This document shows, piece after piece, positions 1 to 7,905 of a stretch of 64,000 nucleotides of DNA. The notes under the pieces are model-generated. The model was not told where the DNA came from, searched no databases, and saw only the letters and a program-made list of their open reading frames with translations. Both the position numbers and the translations under genes were made by a program. Positions within the stretch are counted from its first letter, which is position 1. Each line of letters begins with the position of its first letter. The stretch lies in the NCBI GenBank assembly GCA_963753575.1, contig CAVWCR010000003.1, forward strand, positions 496,001 to 560,000, read 5' to 3'. The DNA is from VAZQ01 sp963753575. GTDB taxonomy: Bacteria > Pseudomonadota > Alphaproteobacteria > Rhizobiales > Xanthobacteraceae.

Positions 1-199
1 CGTGGGCGAAGTCGGTGACCGCATCGCCCTCCATCTTGAGGTCGACGGTGACGGTCGAGCCGCACAGCTTGGAGTGGGCGGTCGCAGTGGCCTGGGCATC
101 GGGCAGCCGCCCCAGCCGGGGGATATTGCCCGCAAGCTCGATGATTCTCTTATTGTAGACCTCGTTGATCATGGTTTCCGACTGCCGTTGATCGCTCAT
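1..199 (-). CDS. Iron-sulfur cluster assembly scaffold protein, IscU/NifU-like (3' end outside window)
   Basis: The first 66 codons of a leftward gene are visible, beginning MSDQRQSETMINEVYNKRI; an internal Met at 172 is an alternative start. The segment matches the N-terminus of U-type Fe-S scaffolds, which bind a nascent [2Fe-2S] cluster in the cytoplasm and pass it to apo-proteins. The stretch HSKLCGSTVTVDLKM holds what should be the first of the three conserved cluster-ligand cysteines. The other two lie beyond base 1. The gene is divergent from folE, an order known from Bradyrhizobium-type genomes. The family call rests on about half of the protein. Confidence 0.75.
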   Translation of the reverse strand, partial: MSDQRQSETMINEVYNKRIIELAGNIPRLGRLPDAQATATAHSKLCGSTVTVDLKMEGDAVTDFAH

Positions 200-449
200 T
201 GCGGCAATTGCGCCGCACCCACGAACGAATATATAGGTGCTAGCGGGCAGGCGCGAGGTCGTCTGGCCCAGCCGAGTGAAGTTTCGCTGCGAGCGAATTT
301 GTGTAACATAGGAAAGTCTGGTTTGGGAATGCGGCGTCCGGTCGGCGCGGCGGGGGTCTGACCCCCTTGCGCCAACAAAAGACCGATGCGGCCGCCCCGG
401 TGACACCCCCGGTCCGCGCTTGTGGGACCGGTCGAACGGAGAGACCGTC

Positions 450-1089
450 ATGGACGCTGTCGTCAAGCCTTTGCGCAAGGCACCCCTGTCTGATCATGTC
501 AAAGACGTTGCGCCGGCCATCAGGCCGTCGCGCGAGGAGGCGGAGGCGGCCGTACGCACGCTGATCGCTTTTACGGGCGACGACCCGGCGCGCGAGGGCC
601 TGATCGAGACGCCCAAGCGCGTCGTCGACGCCTACGAGGAGCTCTACCGCGGCTATCGCGAGAGCCCGGCCGAGGTGCTCGAGCGCACCTTCACCGAGAT
701 TGGCACCTACGATGACATGGTGCTGGTGCGCGACATCACCTTCAATTCCCAGTGCGAGCATCACATGATGCCGTTCATGGGCAAGGCACATGTCGCCTAC
801 AGGCCGGTTGGGCGTGTGGTCGGGCTCTCCAAGCTGGCGCGAACTCGTCGACGTCTATGCGCGCCGGCTGCAGACGCAGGAGCACATGACCTCGCAGATC
901 GCGACCGCGATCGAGGATATCCTCAATCCGCGCGGCGTCGCCGTCATGATCGAGGCCGAGCACATGTGCATGTCGCTGCGCGGGGTCGAGAAACTCGGCT
1001 CCTCGACGATCACGACCCAATTTTCCGGTTCGTTCCGCGCCGACCCCGCGGAGCAGGCCCGGTTCATGACATTGGTGCGCGGAGCCTGA
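450..1089 (+). pseudogene. folE: GTP cyclohydrolase I, single-base frameshift
   Basis: FolE converts GTP to 7,8-dihydroneopterin triphosphate, the entry step to tetrahydrofolate. The ATG at 450 opens a frame reading through the zinc-site motif NSQCEHHMMPF, then loses homology after GLSKLAR. From about 843 the protein continues in another frame with LVDVYARRLQTQEHM, the second zinc-site segment EAEHMCMSLRGV and the end MTLVRGA. One surplus A at 842-843 explains this exactly: without it the gene is 212 codons, normal for the family. Every recognisable functional residue is present on one or other side of the shift. folE is normally important for growth, so an assembly error is more likely than true inactivation. 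It is followed 27 bp later by hisI. Confidence 0.88.
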
Positions 1090-1116
1090 CCGTCGTTCCG
1101 TGCACGTGAGGCGCCC

Positions 1117-1569
1117 TTGGCCGAACAATCGACATTTGCCGCGCCCGGCTCGACCGCGCAGGTCGAGGACGGAAGCGCGTTGACGCCAAAGTTCGACGCC
1201 GACGGACTCGTCACTTGCGTCGCTACCGATGCGCATTCGGGCGAGCTTCTGATGGTCGCGCACATGAACGCGCAGGCGCTGCAACGCACCATCGCGACCG
1301 GTGACGCCTGGTACTACAGCCGCTCGCGCAAGAAGCTGTGGCGCAAGGGCGAGGACTCCGGCCACACCCAGCGTGTCGTCGAGATGCGCATCGACTGCGA
1401 CCAGGACGCAATCTGGATCAAAGTCGAGCAGCAAGGCCCCGGCGCCTGTCACACCGGCCGGCGCTCGTGTTTCTATCGCGTGGTGCCGCTCGGCAAGGAA
1501 GGCGCGGCGACGCTGTCGTTCGACGGCGACAAGACGTTTGATCCGAAGTCGATCTATCGCGGCACGTAG
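1117..1569 (+). CDS. hisI: Phosphoribosyl-AMP cyclohydrolase
   Basis: This 150-aa cytoplasmic enzyme opens the purine ring of phosphoribosyl-AMP, the third step of histidine synthesis. The metal-binding acidic motif DCDQDA and the zinc-site cysteine region CHTGRRSCFYR are both seen. Length fits the monofunctional form without a fused HisE pyrophosphohydrolase domain. The start is TTG at 1117; no in-frame ATG or GTG precedes the conserved core, so TTG is the best choice. It lies 27 bp after folE on the same strand, probably co-transcribed. Confidence 0.93.
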   Translation: MAEQSTFAAPGSTAQVEDGSALTPKFDADGLVTCVATDAHSGELLMVAHMNAQALQRTIATGDAWYYSRSRKKLWRKGEDSGHTQRVVEMRIDCDQDAIWIKVEQQGPGACHTGRRSCFYRVVPLGKEGAATLSFDGDKTFDPKSIYRGT

Positions 1570-2127
1570 TATTCCGGCGCGCTCCGCTGGGCCGGAAGGG
1601 GCTTCAACGCCGCGTGGCTTGTCCGGCAGCATCGGCTTGATGGTAGCTCACTCATAGTCGATGAGTTTTGTAGCGCTTGATCCGAGTCCTTCGGTTTAGA
1701 GGCTTGAATCACCGCACGGCAGCAAGTCGCAACACACTCTGTGAATGGGCGCGCTGGTCGCCATCCCCCTGAAAGCGGACCAATTATGCTCACTTTGGGT
1801 TTTGTCGGTAGCGACCCGAAGCAGTCATCGAGTAACCGCTCTCGTTAGCCCGGATAGCCGATTCCAAAGGCCGGCCTGAGACTTCTCGCATGTCGAAACT
1901 CAACGTGACACGTTGCGCGGCGCAATCCGTTCGCCGTCGATCCCGACGACGTCTCTGCTGACAAGGCAGGTTTGTGCGCCGTCCCCGCCTCTTCAACAGA
2001 ATTTTGTCCGCTAAGTGTAGGCCGGCGACGACTTGGCGTCCTCTGCAACTGATTGCCCACAACGCCCTCCTCATCGCAAGGCAGACCCATTTGCAAAGCA
2101 AGATTGCTACACTTCTGACCCAATAGC
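1570..2127. other. Intergenic region without a convincing gene
   Basis: Several open frames run here on the minus strand, but their translations are compositionally odd, share no recognisable domain and lack ribosome sites. The region looks like decayed non-coding DNA between hisI and the membrane protein. No tRNA or clear terminator was recognised. Confidence 0.5.
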
Positions 2128-2511
2128 CTATTGAAAGATTCGCCAATCGAATCGCACGAACAAGTAGACGATCGCTACGACGGCTCGTGCCACTTCGATG
2201 ATAAAGAAGCCGATCGACCACCCAATGATTGCATGCAATCTAGAACGGTGCAGAGGGGCCGACTTTGCCGCAAGAAACGCTACAACTCCCAACAGCATTG
2301 ACGTGAGCACCATGTAGAATCCTGTCCGGGGATCGATCGGATCCTTATCGGTGCTCCAGAATGCCCAACCTATATGGCTTAAAGTATACAGGATCAGGAA
2401 ACATCCAAGGCCGAACAAATAGGCGCGCTTCATTGGCCGCAGCATTAGGCCGATGAGAAGCGCGAGCAGAACAATTGCAGAATCGTACAACCAAATGAGC
2501 AGTTGATTCAT
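2128..2511 (-). CDS. Small four-helix membrane protein of unknown function
   Basis: A 127-aa protein with four hydrophobic stretches: residues about 8-25, 30-50, 65-85 and 93-120. A basic loop (RPMKR) follows the first helix. No family is recognised. Base composition is visibly less GC-rich than the housekeeping genes around it, and it sits between hisI and an IS91-like element, so it may be acquired DNA. The coding call rests on the coherent membrane-protein translation and on length. The product is presumably in the inner membrane. Confidence 0.6.
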   Translation of the reverse strand: MNQLLIWLYDSAIVLLALLIGLMLRPMKRAYLFGLGCFLILYTLSHIGWAFWSTDKDPIDPRTGFYMVLTSMLLGVVAFLAAKSAPLHRSRLHAIIGWSIGFFIIEVARAVVAIVYLFVRFDWRIFQ

Positions 2512-2952
2512 GACGTCGACAGCGGGGTGTCTTCTTGCCGGAAGTACAATGGCAGAAGCTCCGCGAGGAGTCGAAGCACACAGGCTACTTGGAGGGTTAC
2601 TTCCGCAATGTGAAGGGTTTCGGATGACGGCCCGTCATTGACGGAGTTGCGCGCACGGGGGCCGTCGTCCGAAAGCCTCCAGGGAAGGAACCCGCGGGAC
2701 GTGAGGTGCTGGTGTGTGCGCGCTATGGCGATTTGATTGCGGCGAAGAGATTGGGCCGAAGACGCTGGGTGGCAGCACTCGGGTGATTTCGGCTGCCGGT
2801 GCAGCCGATCGGGTTCGATTGAGTCGTTCTCGGGAATGAACGCAGCGTGGAATGCGATGCCGCGCCCCTGTGTGGCCGAGCGTCGGCGTGGCCGGTCGAT
2901 GACCAGTAAGGAACGCGCTCGGCGGTGCAGGTGCAGGACGTGGTGCTTGTGC
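2512..2952. other. Gap between membrane gene and transposase; likely IS 3' flank
   Basis: No supported gene. The open frames here are shadows. The segment includes a strong hairpin (listed separately) about 280 bp beyond the transposase stop, so part of this stretch is probably the non-coding end of the IS91-like element. Confidence 0.5.
2618..2674. repeat. Long hairpin downstream of the IS91-like transposase
   Basis: Arms 2618-2633 and 2659-2674 are complementary over 16 positions with one G-T pair. The loop carries a second small palindrome, CCGTCA/TGACGG. IS91-family elements transpose by a rolling-circle mechanism and have hairpin-bearing ends, so this is a candidate terminus. The assignment is inference from location. 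Confidence 0.5.
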
Positions 2953-4155
2953 TCATGAGGTGTCGATCCTGATTGCGACGAGAGGTTTGCTCGGCCGGTG
3001 GCGTGGTTGGCGGCCGGCTTGGAACGTCTCGATGATGGTCATGCGGCTGCCGCAGCAGGGGCATGGGTGGGCGAGCGGCTGCGCGGCCGGCTCGGTCTCG
3101 ACCGCCTGCTCAGCCAGACCCAGGAGGTCGCGCGCCCGCGCGATGGTCTCGGCGCGATTGCTGCCGGCGAGGAGCCCGTAATGGCGGATGCGATGGAAGC
3201 CCTTGGGCAGGACATGGATGAGGAAGCGTCGGATGAACTCGTTCGCGTTGAGCGTCATCGTAGTGTAGCGGCCCGGTCCCTCGACGCGGTAGTTCTTGAC
3301 CTTGAAGGTGACGTGCTGCTGGTCGATTGCGATCAGGCGGCGGTTCGAGATGGCGACGCGGTGGGTGTAGCGCGCCAGATAGGCGAGCACGGCCTTCGGG
3401 CCCGCGAACGGGCGTTTGGAATAGACGAACCAGCGCGTCTTGCGCAGCGGTGCGAGCAACGCAGCGAACGCCTTTGCATTGGCCAGATGCGCGTGGGTGC
3501 CGAAGAACTGCAGCCTGCCCGCCTGGTGTGCCGCCATAAGCCTCTCCAGCATCAAGCGCCGGAACAGCGTCGAGAGGACACGCACGGGCAGCAAGAAGTT
3601 GGGCTTGCATGCGATCCAACGTGCGCCATCCATGGAAAGCCCGCCGCCCGGCACGATCATATGCACGTGCGGATGGTGGGTCATTGCCGAGCCCCAGGTG
3701 TGCAACACTGAGGTGATGGCGATGCGCGCTCCGAGGTGCTTTCGGTCTGCCGCGATGGCGAGCATCGTCTCCGACGAGGCCTTGAACAGCAGATCGTAGA
3801 TCACGGCCTTGTTCTGGTAGGCGATGTCGCCGATCGCCGCCGGCAGCGTGAACACGACGTGGAAGTAGGGCACTGGCAGCAGCTCGGCCTCGCGTGCCGC
3901 CAGCCACTCGCGTGCGGCCGCGCCCTGGCATTTCGGGCAATGCCGGTTGCGGCAGCTATTGTAAGCGATGGTCGTGTGGCCACAGGCGTCGTTCTCGCAA
4001 CGCGCCACATGCCCGCCGAGAGCTGCCGTGCGGCAGCGCTCGATCGCGCTCATCACCTTCAACTGGCCGAGGCTGACGTGGCCACGGTTGGCGGCACGCC
4101 ATGCGGCTCCGTGGTCGCGGAAGATGTCCGCGACCTCCAGCGCTGGACGAGCCAT
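2953..4155 (-). CDS. IS91-family rolling-circle transposase
   Basis: A 400-aa HUH-type transposase. The N-terminal zinc-binding region shows CENDACGH and CRNRHCPKCQ. The metal-binding HUH motif is HPHVHMIV near residue 160. A candidate catalytic tyrosine lies in YLARYTHRVAISNRR near residue 270. A second cysteine pair, HPCPCCGSRM, lies near the C-terminus. Such enzymes nick one strand and move the element by replicative single-strand transfer. The gene is full length with no frameshift and follows the recombinase by 12 bp, implying joint transcription. Confidence 0.92.
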   Translation of the reverse strand: MARPALEVADIFRDHGAAWRAANRGHVSLGQLKVMSAIERCRTAALGGHVARCENDACGHTTIAYNSCRNRHCPKCQGAAAREWLAAREAELLPVPYFHVVFTLPAAIGDIAYQNKAVIYDLLFKASSETMLAIAADRKHLGARIAITSVLHTWGSAMTHHPHVHMIVPGGGLSMDGARWIACKPNFLLPVRVLSTLFRRLMLERLMAAHQAGRLQFFGTHAHLANAKAFAALLAPLRKTRWFVYSKRPFAGPKAVLAYLARYTHRVAISNRRLIAIDQQHVTFKVKNYRVEGPGRYTTMTLNANEFIRRFLIHVLPKGFHRIRHYGLLAGSNRAETIARARDLLGLAEQAVETEPAAQPLAHPCPCCGSRMTIIETFQAGRQPRHRPSKPLVAIRIDTS

Positions 4156-4167
4156 GGCCGCCGCGCG

Positions 4168-5043
4168 TTACGCGGGCGGGCCGTCCTTCGCCAAGGTCAG
4201 ACGGTCGAGCGGGCTGGTGACGGTTCGCAGCAGGTTGGTGGCGACTTGGGCGTAGCGCGCGGTCGTATCGAGCTTCGCGTGTCCGAGCAGAACCTGGATG
4301 ACCCGCACGTCGGTATGGCTCTCCAAGAGATGCGTTGCAAAGCTGTGCCGGAGCGTATGCGGAGAGATCCAGGCGCCGAGGCCGGCGACGTCGGCGGCCA
4401 TGTGGCAGGCGCGGTTCAGCTGCCGCGTCGTGATGGGCAGGAACGGGTCGCGCCCCGGGAACAGCCAGCCCTGCGAGCGGCACTGCCGCCACCACGCTCG
4501 CAATACTTCGAGCAACTGCGGCGAGAGCATAGCGTGACGGTCCTTGCGACCCTTGCCCTGCTCGACCCGGATCAGCAAACGCTTGCTGTCGATATCGCAG
4601 ACCTTCAGCGAGACCACTTCGGCCGCGCGCAGCCCAGCCCCGTAGGCAACACTCAGCGCCGCCTTGTACTTGAGGCCGGGGCCAGGCGCCGCCTCGATCA
4701 ATCGCCCAACCTCCTCGGGGCTCAACACCCGCGGCAGCCGGCGCGGATAATGCACGCGCGTGAGCTGGGCCGCGAGGTTGGCGCGGCCGAGCGTGACCGT
4801 GAACAGGAAGCGCAACGCAACTGCCGAACTGTTCACGCTCGGCGGCTGCACGCCGGTCTCGGTCTGGTGAACCTGATAGCGGCGCAGGTCCTCGGCACTC
4901 GCCGTATCCGGCGAGCGGCCCAGGAACTTGGCAAAGGTCTCGATGTGGCGGATATAATCGTGTTGCGTCTTCGCGCCGAACTTGCGGACCGACATGTCCT
5001 CGATCATGCGACGACGCAACGGACTGATGGGCTTCTCGCTCAT
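4168..5043 (-). CDS. Tyrosine recombinase accompanying the IS91-like transposase
   Basis: A phage-integrase-family recombinase of about 291 aa. The N-terminal SAM-like core-binding domain is followed by a catalytic domain with the expected residues: Arg in GAGLRAAEV, His-x-x-Arg in HTLRHSFATH, His in LLGHAKL and Tyr in TTARYAQV. The start at 5043 (MSEKPISP) is chosen because AGGAG lies about 7 bases upstream; the frame stays open to 5091 without a better site. Recombinases of this kind accompany a subgroup of IS91-type elements, but their role in transposition is not settled. Confidence 0.9.
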   Translation of the reverse strand: MSEKPISPLRRRMIEDMSVRKFGAKTQHDYIRHIETFAKFLGRSPDTASAEDLRRYQVHQTETGVQPPSVNSSAVALRFLFTVTLGRANLAAQLTRVHYPRRLPRVLSPEEVGRLIEAAPGPGLKYKAALSVAYGAGLRAAEVVSLKVCDIDSKRLLIRVEQGKGRKDRHAMLSPQLLEVLRAWWRQCRSQGWLFPGRDPFLPITTRQLNRACHMAADVAGLGAWISPHTLRHSFATHLLESHTDVRVIQVLLGHAKLDTTARYAQVATNLLRTVTSPLDRLTLAKDGPPA

Positions 5044-5221
5044 GGGGGGCTCCTGTCTTGAGGTTGGAGTGCTTGACCCCTCGATCCTCAAGACGGAGCG
5101 CCCCGCCTGTCACCGTACCTTGCGCACGGCGTCACTCCATCGACGCCACTAGCTCCGCCCTCGCGCGCAGCGCGCTCCCGCGCGAGCGGGTTCGTTCCTT
5201 GGCCCTGAGCGGAGATCACGG

Positions 5222-5263
5222 AATGTCTGCTTTTCCGCCGCTATCGGTGGAATAGCGGACATT
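5222..5263. repeat. Imperfect inverted repeat upstream of the recombinase gene
   Basis: Arms 5222-5236 and 5249-5263 pair with two mismatches around a 12-base loop. It resembles a dispersed intergenic palindrome type seen in Bradyrhizobium-like genomes (from memory, not searched). It may mark the other end of the IS91-like element or be host sequence. Confidence 0.5.
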
Positions 5264-5336
5264 GAACGTGCCTGATCAAGCAACCCGAATTACGCGCTCC
5301 AACGCGTTCATGCCCGCGCAAGCGGAAACCCGGAAC

Positions 5337-5372
<36 letters not shown>

Positions 5373-5402
5373 TTGCGTGGGAACGAACGGAGAGTTCGCT
5401 GC

Positions 5403-6290
5403 CTACGTATTGCCCTGGCTACGACCACTGGCGCGCGCGATGAGCCGTTGCGCGCGCACGAGATGCGGCCGGTCGTACATCTTGCCGTCGATCGCGACCA
5501 CGCCGCCGCCCGGAGCCTTGGCAAATGCATCGATGATTGCCTGTGCGCGCGCGAGCGCTTCCGCGGTCGGCGTGAACACCTCGTTGATCACCGGCACCTG
5601 CGCCGGATGAATGGCGAGCCGTCCGACAAAGCCGTCGCGGCGCGCGTCTTCGGTGTCGCGCCTGAGGCCTGCCGTGTTGCGGAAGTCGACGTACACCGTC
5701 TCGATCGCCGCGACGCCGGCTGCGGCGGCCGCAAACAGGCAGACGGAGCGGGCGAGGCGATAGGGCTCGGTGAGTTGGCCTTCGGCGTCGCGGTTGGCCT
5801 CCGCGCCGATCTCGGCGGAGAGATCCTCCGGCCCCCAGGTGAGCCCGATCAGGCGCGTGCTGGCGCCGCGGAAGCTGCCGGCCGCGAACAGGCCTGCGGC
5901 AGTCTCGATCGCCTGCGCCACGATCTTTATATCTCCCTCTGCAAGTCCCGCGATCGCCTCGCGTGCCGCGAGCTTGGCATCGGCATGAATGACAGATGGG
6001 CCGCCCTCGGCCTTCGGCAGCAGGATGGCGTCCGGCCGCGCCGGCACGATCGCGTCGAAATCTTCATCGATGAGGCCGGTCGCAATTGCGTTGACGCGCA
6101 CCAGCAGGCGAGGGCGCTTGTCCGCGCTTCCCGCCTTCTTGAGGAACGCTGCCGCGCTCTCGCGCGCGCTCGCCTTGCGGTCGGGCGCGATCGAGTCTTC
6201 GAGATCGATGATGACCGCGTCGGCGCCGCTTGCGAACGCCTTGTCGAGCTTGCTGCCGCCATCGGCGGGAACGAAAAGGAGAGAGCGCAT
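5403..6290 (-). CDS. CoA-ester lyase, CitE / malyl-CoA lyase-like family
   Basis: A 295-aa TIM-barrel protein of the HpcH/HpaI/CitE superfamily, which cleaves or forms C-C bonds in 3-hydroxy-acyl-CoA esters such as malyl-, methylmalyl- or citramalyl-CoA. Visible motifs are IDLEDSIAPDRK (metal-site region), LVRVNAI, LLPKAEGG, a Glu in AIETAAGL and TWGPEDLSAEIGAE. The CoA-ester specificity cannot be read from sequence. Its ATG shares one base with the TGA of the upstream PhzF-like gene (TGATG), so the two are translationally coupled. A MaoC hydratase lies further upstream on the same strand, which hints at a short acyl-CoA degradation route. Confidence 0.88.
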   Translation of the reverse strand: MRSLLFVPADGGSKLDKAFASGADAVIIDLEDSIAPDRKASARESAAAFLKKAGSADKRPRLLVRVNAIATGLIDEDFDAIVPARPDAILLPKAEGGPSVIHADAKLAAREAIAGLAEGDIKIVAQAIETAAGLFAAGSFRGASTRLIGLTWGPEDLSAEIGAEANRDAEGQLTEPYRLARSVCLFAAAAAGVAAIETVYVDFRNTAGLRRDTEDARRDGFVGRLAIHPAQVPVINEVFTPTAEALARAQAIIDAFAKAPGGGVVAIDGKMYDRPHLVRAQRLIARASGRSQGNT

Positions 6291-7186
6291 CAGACCTCGA
6301 TCGTGCCTTCGGTGATGACGACCGCCGGGCCGCCGACGGTGGCGAGCCGCAACGTGCCGCCGCGCATGGTGAGCGTCAGCTCGATCAGGCTCGGCCGTCC
6401 CATTTCATGGCCCTGTTCGACGGCGAACCGGAACTCGCCTTGATCGAGCGCCAGCGTGCGCACGCAAAGCCCGGCCAGCGCCGCGACCGCGGAGCCGGTG
6501 GCGGGATCTTCAGGGACGCCGATGCGTGGCGCGAACATGCGGGCATGGAACTGGTTGGCGGGGTCGATGGTCTCACCGCAGAACACGAAGGCCGAGGTGC
6601 GGCCGCCAAGCTCGAAGGCCTGATCCCAGGCCGCGTCATTGATCCGGCAGCGGCGCACCGCATCAAGGTCGCGCACTGGAATGAAAGTGAATGCGTTGCC
6701 GACCGACCAGCGGGCCGGAACGAAACGCTCGAAGCCGATATCCTTGACCGAAAGCCCCAGCGCGGCTGCGATCGCCACGGCCGGCGCGGCAGCGCCCGCT
6801 CCGCGTGGCAGATCAGGCAGCAGAAACCGCGCATGGCCGCGGTCGGTCCCATTGGGACTGACCGTGCATTGGATGAGCCCGATCTTCTCCTCCAGCACGA
6901 TCGCGCCGTCGTCGCCTTGCCCCCTGAGTGCAAGGATGAGCGCGGTACCGACCGTCGGATGGCCGGCGAAGGCGAGCTCGGCGCCGGGCGTGAAGATGCG
7001 CACATGCGCCGTACTACCCAGCGCTTGCGGCTTGAGCACGAACACGGTTTCGGGGTGGCCGAACTCGCGTGCGATCGATTGCATCGTATCGGTCTCGAGC
7101 GCATCGGCGTCGAACACCACGGCCAGCGGATTGCCGGCAAAGCGCTGATCGGTGAACACGTCAAGCGTCGCAAAGGACAGTTTCAT
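6290..7186 (-). CDS. PhzF-family isomerase-like protein
   Basis: A 298-aa protein of the PhzF fold (two diaminopimelate-epimerase-like halves). Motifs: FAGNPLAVV near the N-terminus, the likely catalytic Glu in EFGHPETVFV, ELAFAGHPTVGTA, and EDPATGSAVAALAG in the second half. Members include phenazine isomerase PhzF, but most act on unknown substrates and no phenazine genes are present here. ATG at 7186 is preferred; a GTG at 7195 in frame is possible. The stop overlaps the CitE-type start by one base, so the gene belongs to that operon. Confidence 0.88.
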   Translation of the reverse strand: MKLSFATLDVFTDQRFAGNPLAVVFDADALETDTMQSIAREFGHPETVFVLKPQALGSTAHVRIFTPGAELAFAGHPTVGTALILALRGQGDDGAIVLEEKIGLIQCTVSPNGTDRGHARFLLPDLPRGAGAAAPAVAIAAALGLSVKDIGFERFVPARWSVGNAFTFIPVRDLDAVRRCRINDAAWDQAFELGGRTSAFVFCGETIDPANQFHARMFAPRIGVPEDPATGSAVAALAGLCVRTLALDQGEFRFAVEQGHEMGRPSLIELTLTMRGGTLRLATVGGPAVVITEGTIEV

Positions 7187-7222
7187 CGGTGCCACATCTA
7201 CCCGTACGCTTTGATCACTTGG

Positions 7223-7287
7223 ACGCTACGGTCACTTCTATGCGACGATCACTGCTACGCTACGGTCACCTCTACGCGACGATCACT
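7223..7287. repeat. Two tandem copies of a 31-bp unit
   Basis: Positions 7223-7253 and 7257-7287 are near-identical with two substitutions, period 34 bp. They fill most of the 126-bp gap between the MaoC stop and the PhzF start. A further partial copy of the GATCACTTGG part lies just before. No coding function is seen. It could fold or bind a protein between the two genes. Confidence 0.8.
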
Positions 7288-7321
7288 TGGGCCTCGACCG
7301 TTCGCGTCGATCGCCGCCCCC

Positions 7322-7807
7322 TCACTTCGGCCGCATGCGCATGAATGCCTGGCGGCGGCACTCGGCGACCAGCTTGTTTTCCTGGTTGTAGGCGCGGTGA
7401 TGGAATTGGACGATGCCGGCGCCCGGCCGCGACTTGGATTCGCGCTTGCCCAGGATCTCGGTCGAGCAGTGCAGCGTGTCGCCCTCGAATACCGGATGCG
7501 GAAACTTCACCTCCTCCATGCCGAGGTTGGCGATGGTGGTGCCGACCGTGAGATCGCCGACCGAGATGCCGACCATCAGCCCGAGCGTGAAGAACGAGTT
7601 CATCAGCGGCTGGCCCCACTCGGTCTCCTGCTCGCAGAAGTGCCGGTCGATATGCAGCGGCTGCGGATTGAGCGTCATGTTGGAGAACAGCATGTTGTCC
7701 ATCTGCGTCACGGTGCGCCGCAGGCCATGCTCGTGCACGCGCCCGACCACGAAATCATCGAAATACATGCCCCCGCGCGGGTGCCGTTCCGCCGTGATTT
7801 GGGCCAT
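7322..7807 (-). CDS. MaoC-family (R)-hydratase
   Basis: A 161-aa single hot-dog-fold enoyl-CoA hydratase-like protein. The hydratase signature area reads LNPQPLHIDRHFCE, and FSNMTLN precedes it. MaoC proteins add water to enoyl-CoA esters. Partnered with a CitE-type lyase, a role like mesaconyl- or itaconyl-CoA hydratase is plausible, since that pair occurs in itaconate and ethylmalonyl-related pathways, but this is inference. The start at 7807 is chosen for AGGAG about 7 bases upstream. The open frame extends to 7849 without a better site. It begins the leftward MaoC-PhzF-CitE group and is divergent from the transglycosylase. Confidence 0.88.
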   Translation of the reverse strand: MAQITAERHPRGGMYFDDFVVGRVHEHGLRRTVTQMDNMLFSNMTLNPQPLHIDRHFCEQETEWGQPLMNSFFTLGLMVGISVGDLTVGTTIANLGMEEVKFPHPVFEGDTLHCSTEILGKRESKSRPGAGIVQFHHRAYNQENKLVAECRRQAFMRMRPK

Positions 7808-7905
7808 TGCAGTACTCCTGCGCTCGTTTGTTAACGTCTCGTTTACCATTGCCTGTTGAGAGTCAAAGCGGATTCTACGACAGCCTATGGCGTAAGGCAG
7901 CCTCG

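Larger units (their letters stand above)
2618..5263 (-). mobile_element. IS91-like element with HUH transposase and paired tyrosine recombinase (ends approximate)
   Basis: Two leftward genes, a tyrosine recombinase and an IS91-type HUH transposase, lie 12 bp apart and form one unit. Hairpins on each side (2618-2674 and 5222-5263) are used here as provisional ends. IS91-family elements do not make target duplications and have no inverted terminal repeats, so exact ends cannot be read from one copy. Both genes look intact, so the element could be active. Confidence 0.65.

Noticed and set aside
2..361. Plus-strand open frame at the left edge
   Set aside because: It is the antisense of the Fe-S scaffold gene; the minus-strand translation is the conserved one.
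2723..3064. Minus-strand frame overlapping the transposase end
   Set aside because: Ser/Arg/Thr-rich translation without domain; reads the IS flank.
3736..5061. Long plus-strand frame across the IS91-like element
   Set aside because: Antisense shadow; both minus-strand genes have catalytic motifs.
6290..7186. Phenazine biosynthesis gene
   Set aside because: Family membership only; no phenazine pathway genes nearby.
6230..7834. 534-codon plus-strand frame
   Set aside because: Antisense of PhzF and MaoC genes; His/Arg-rich composition typical of GC-rich shadows.
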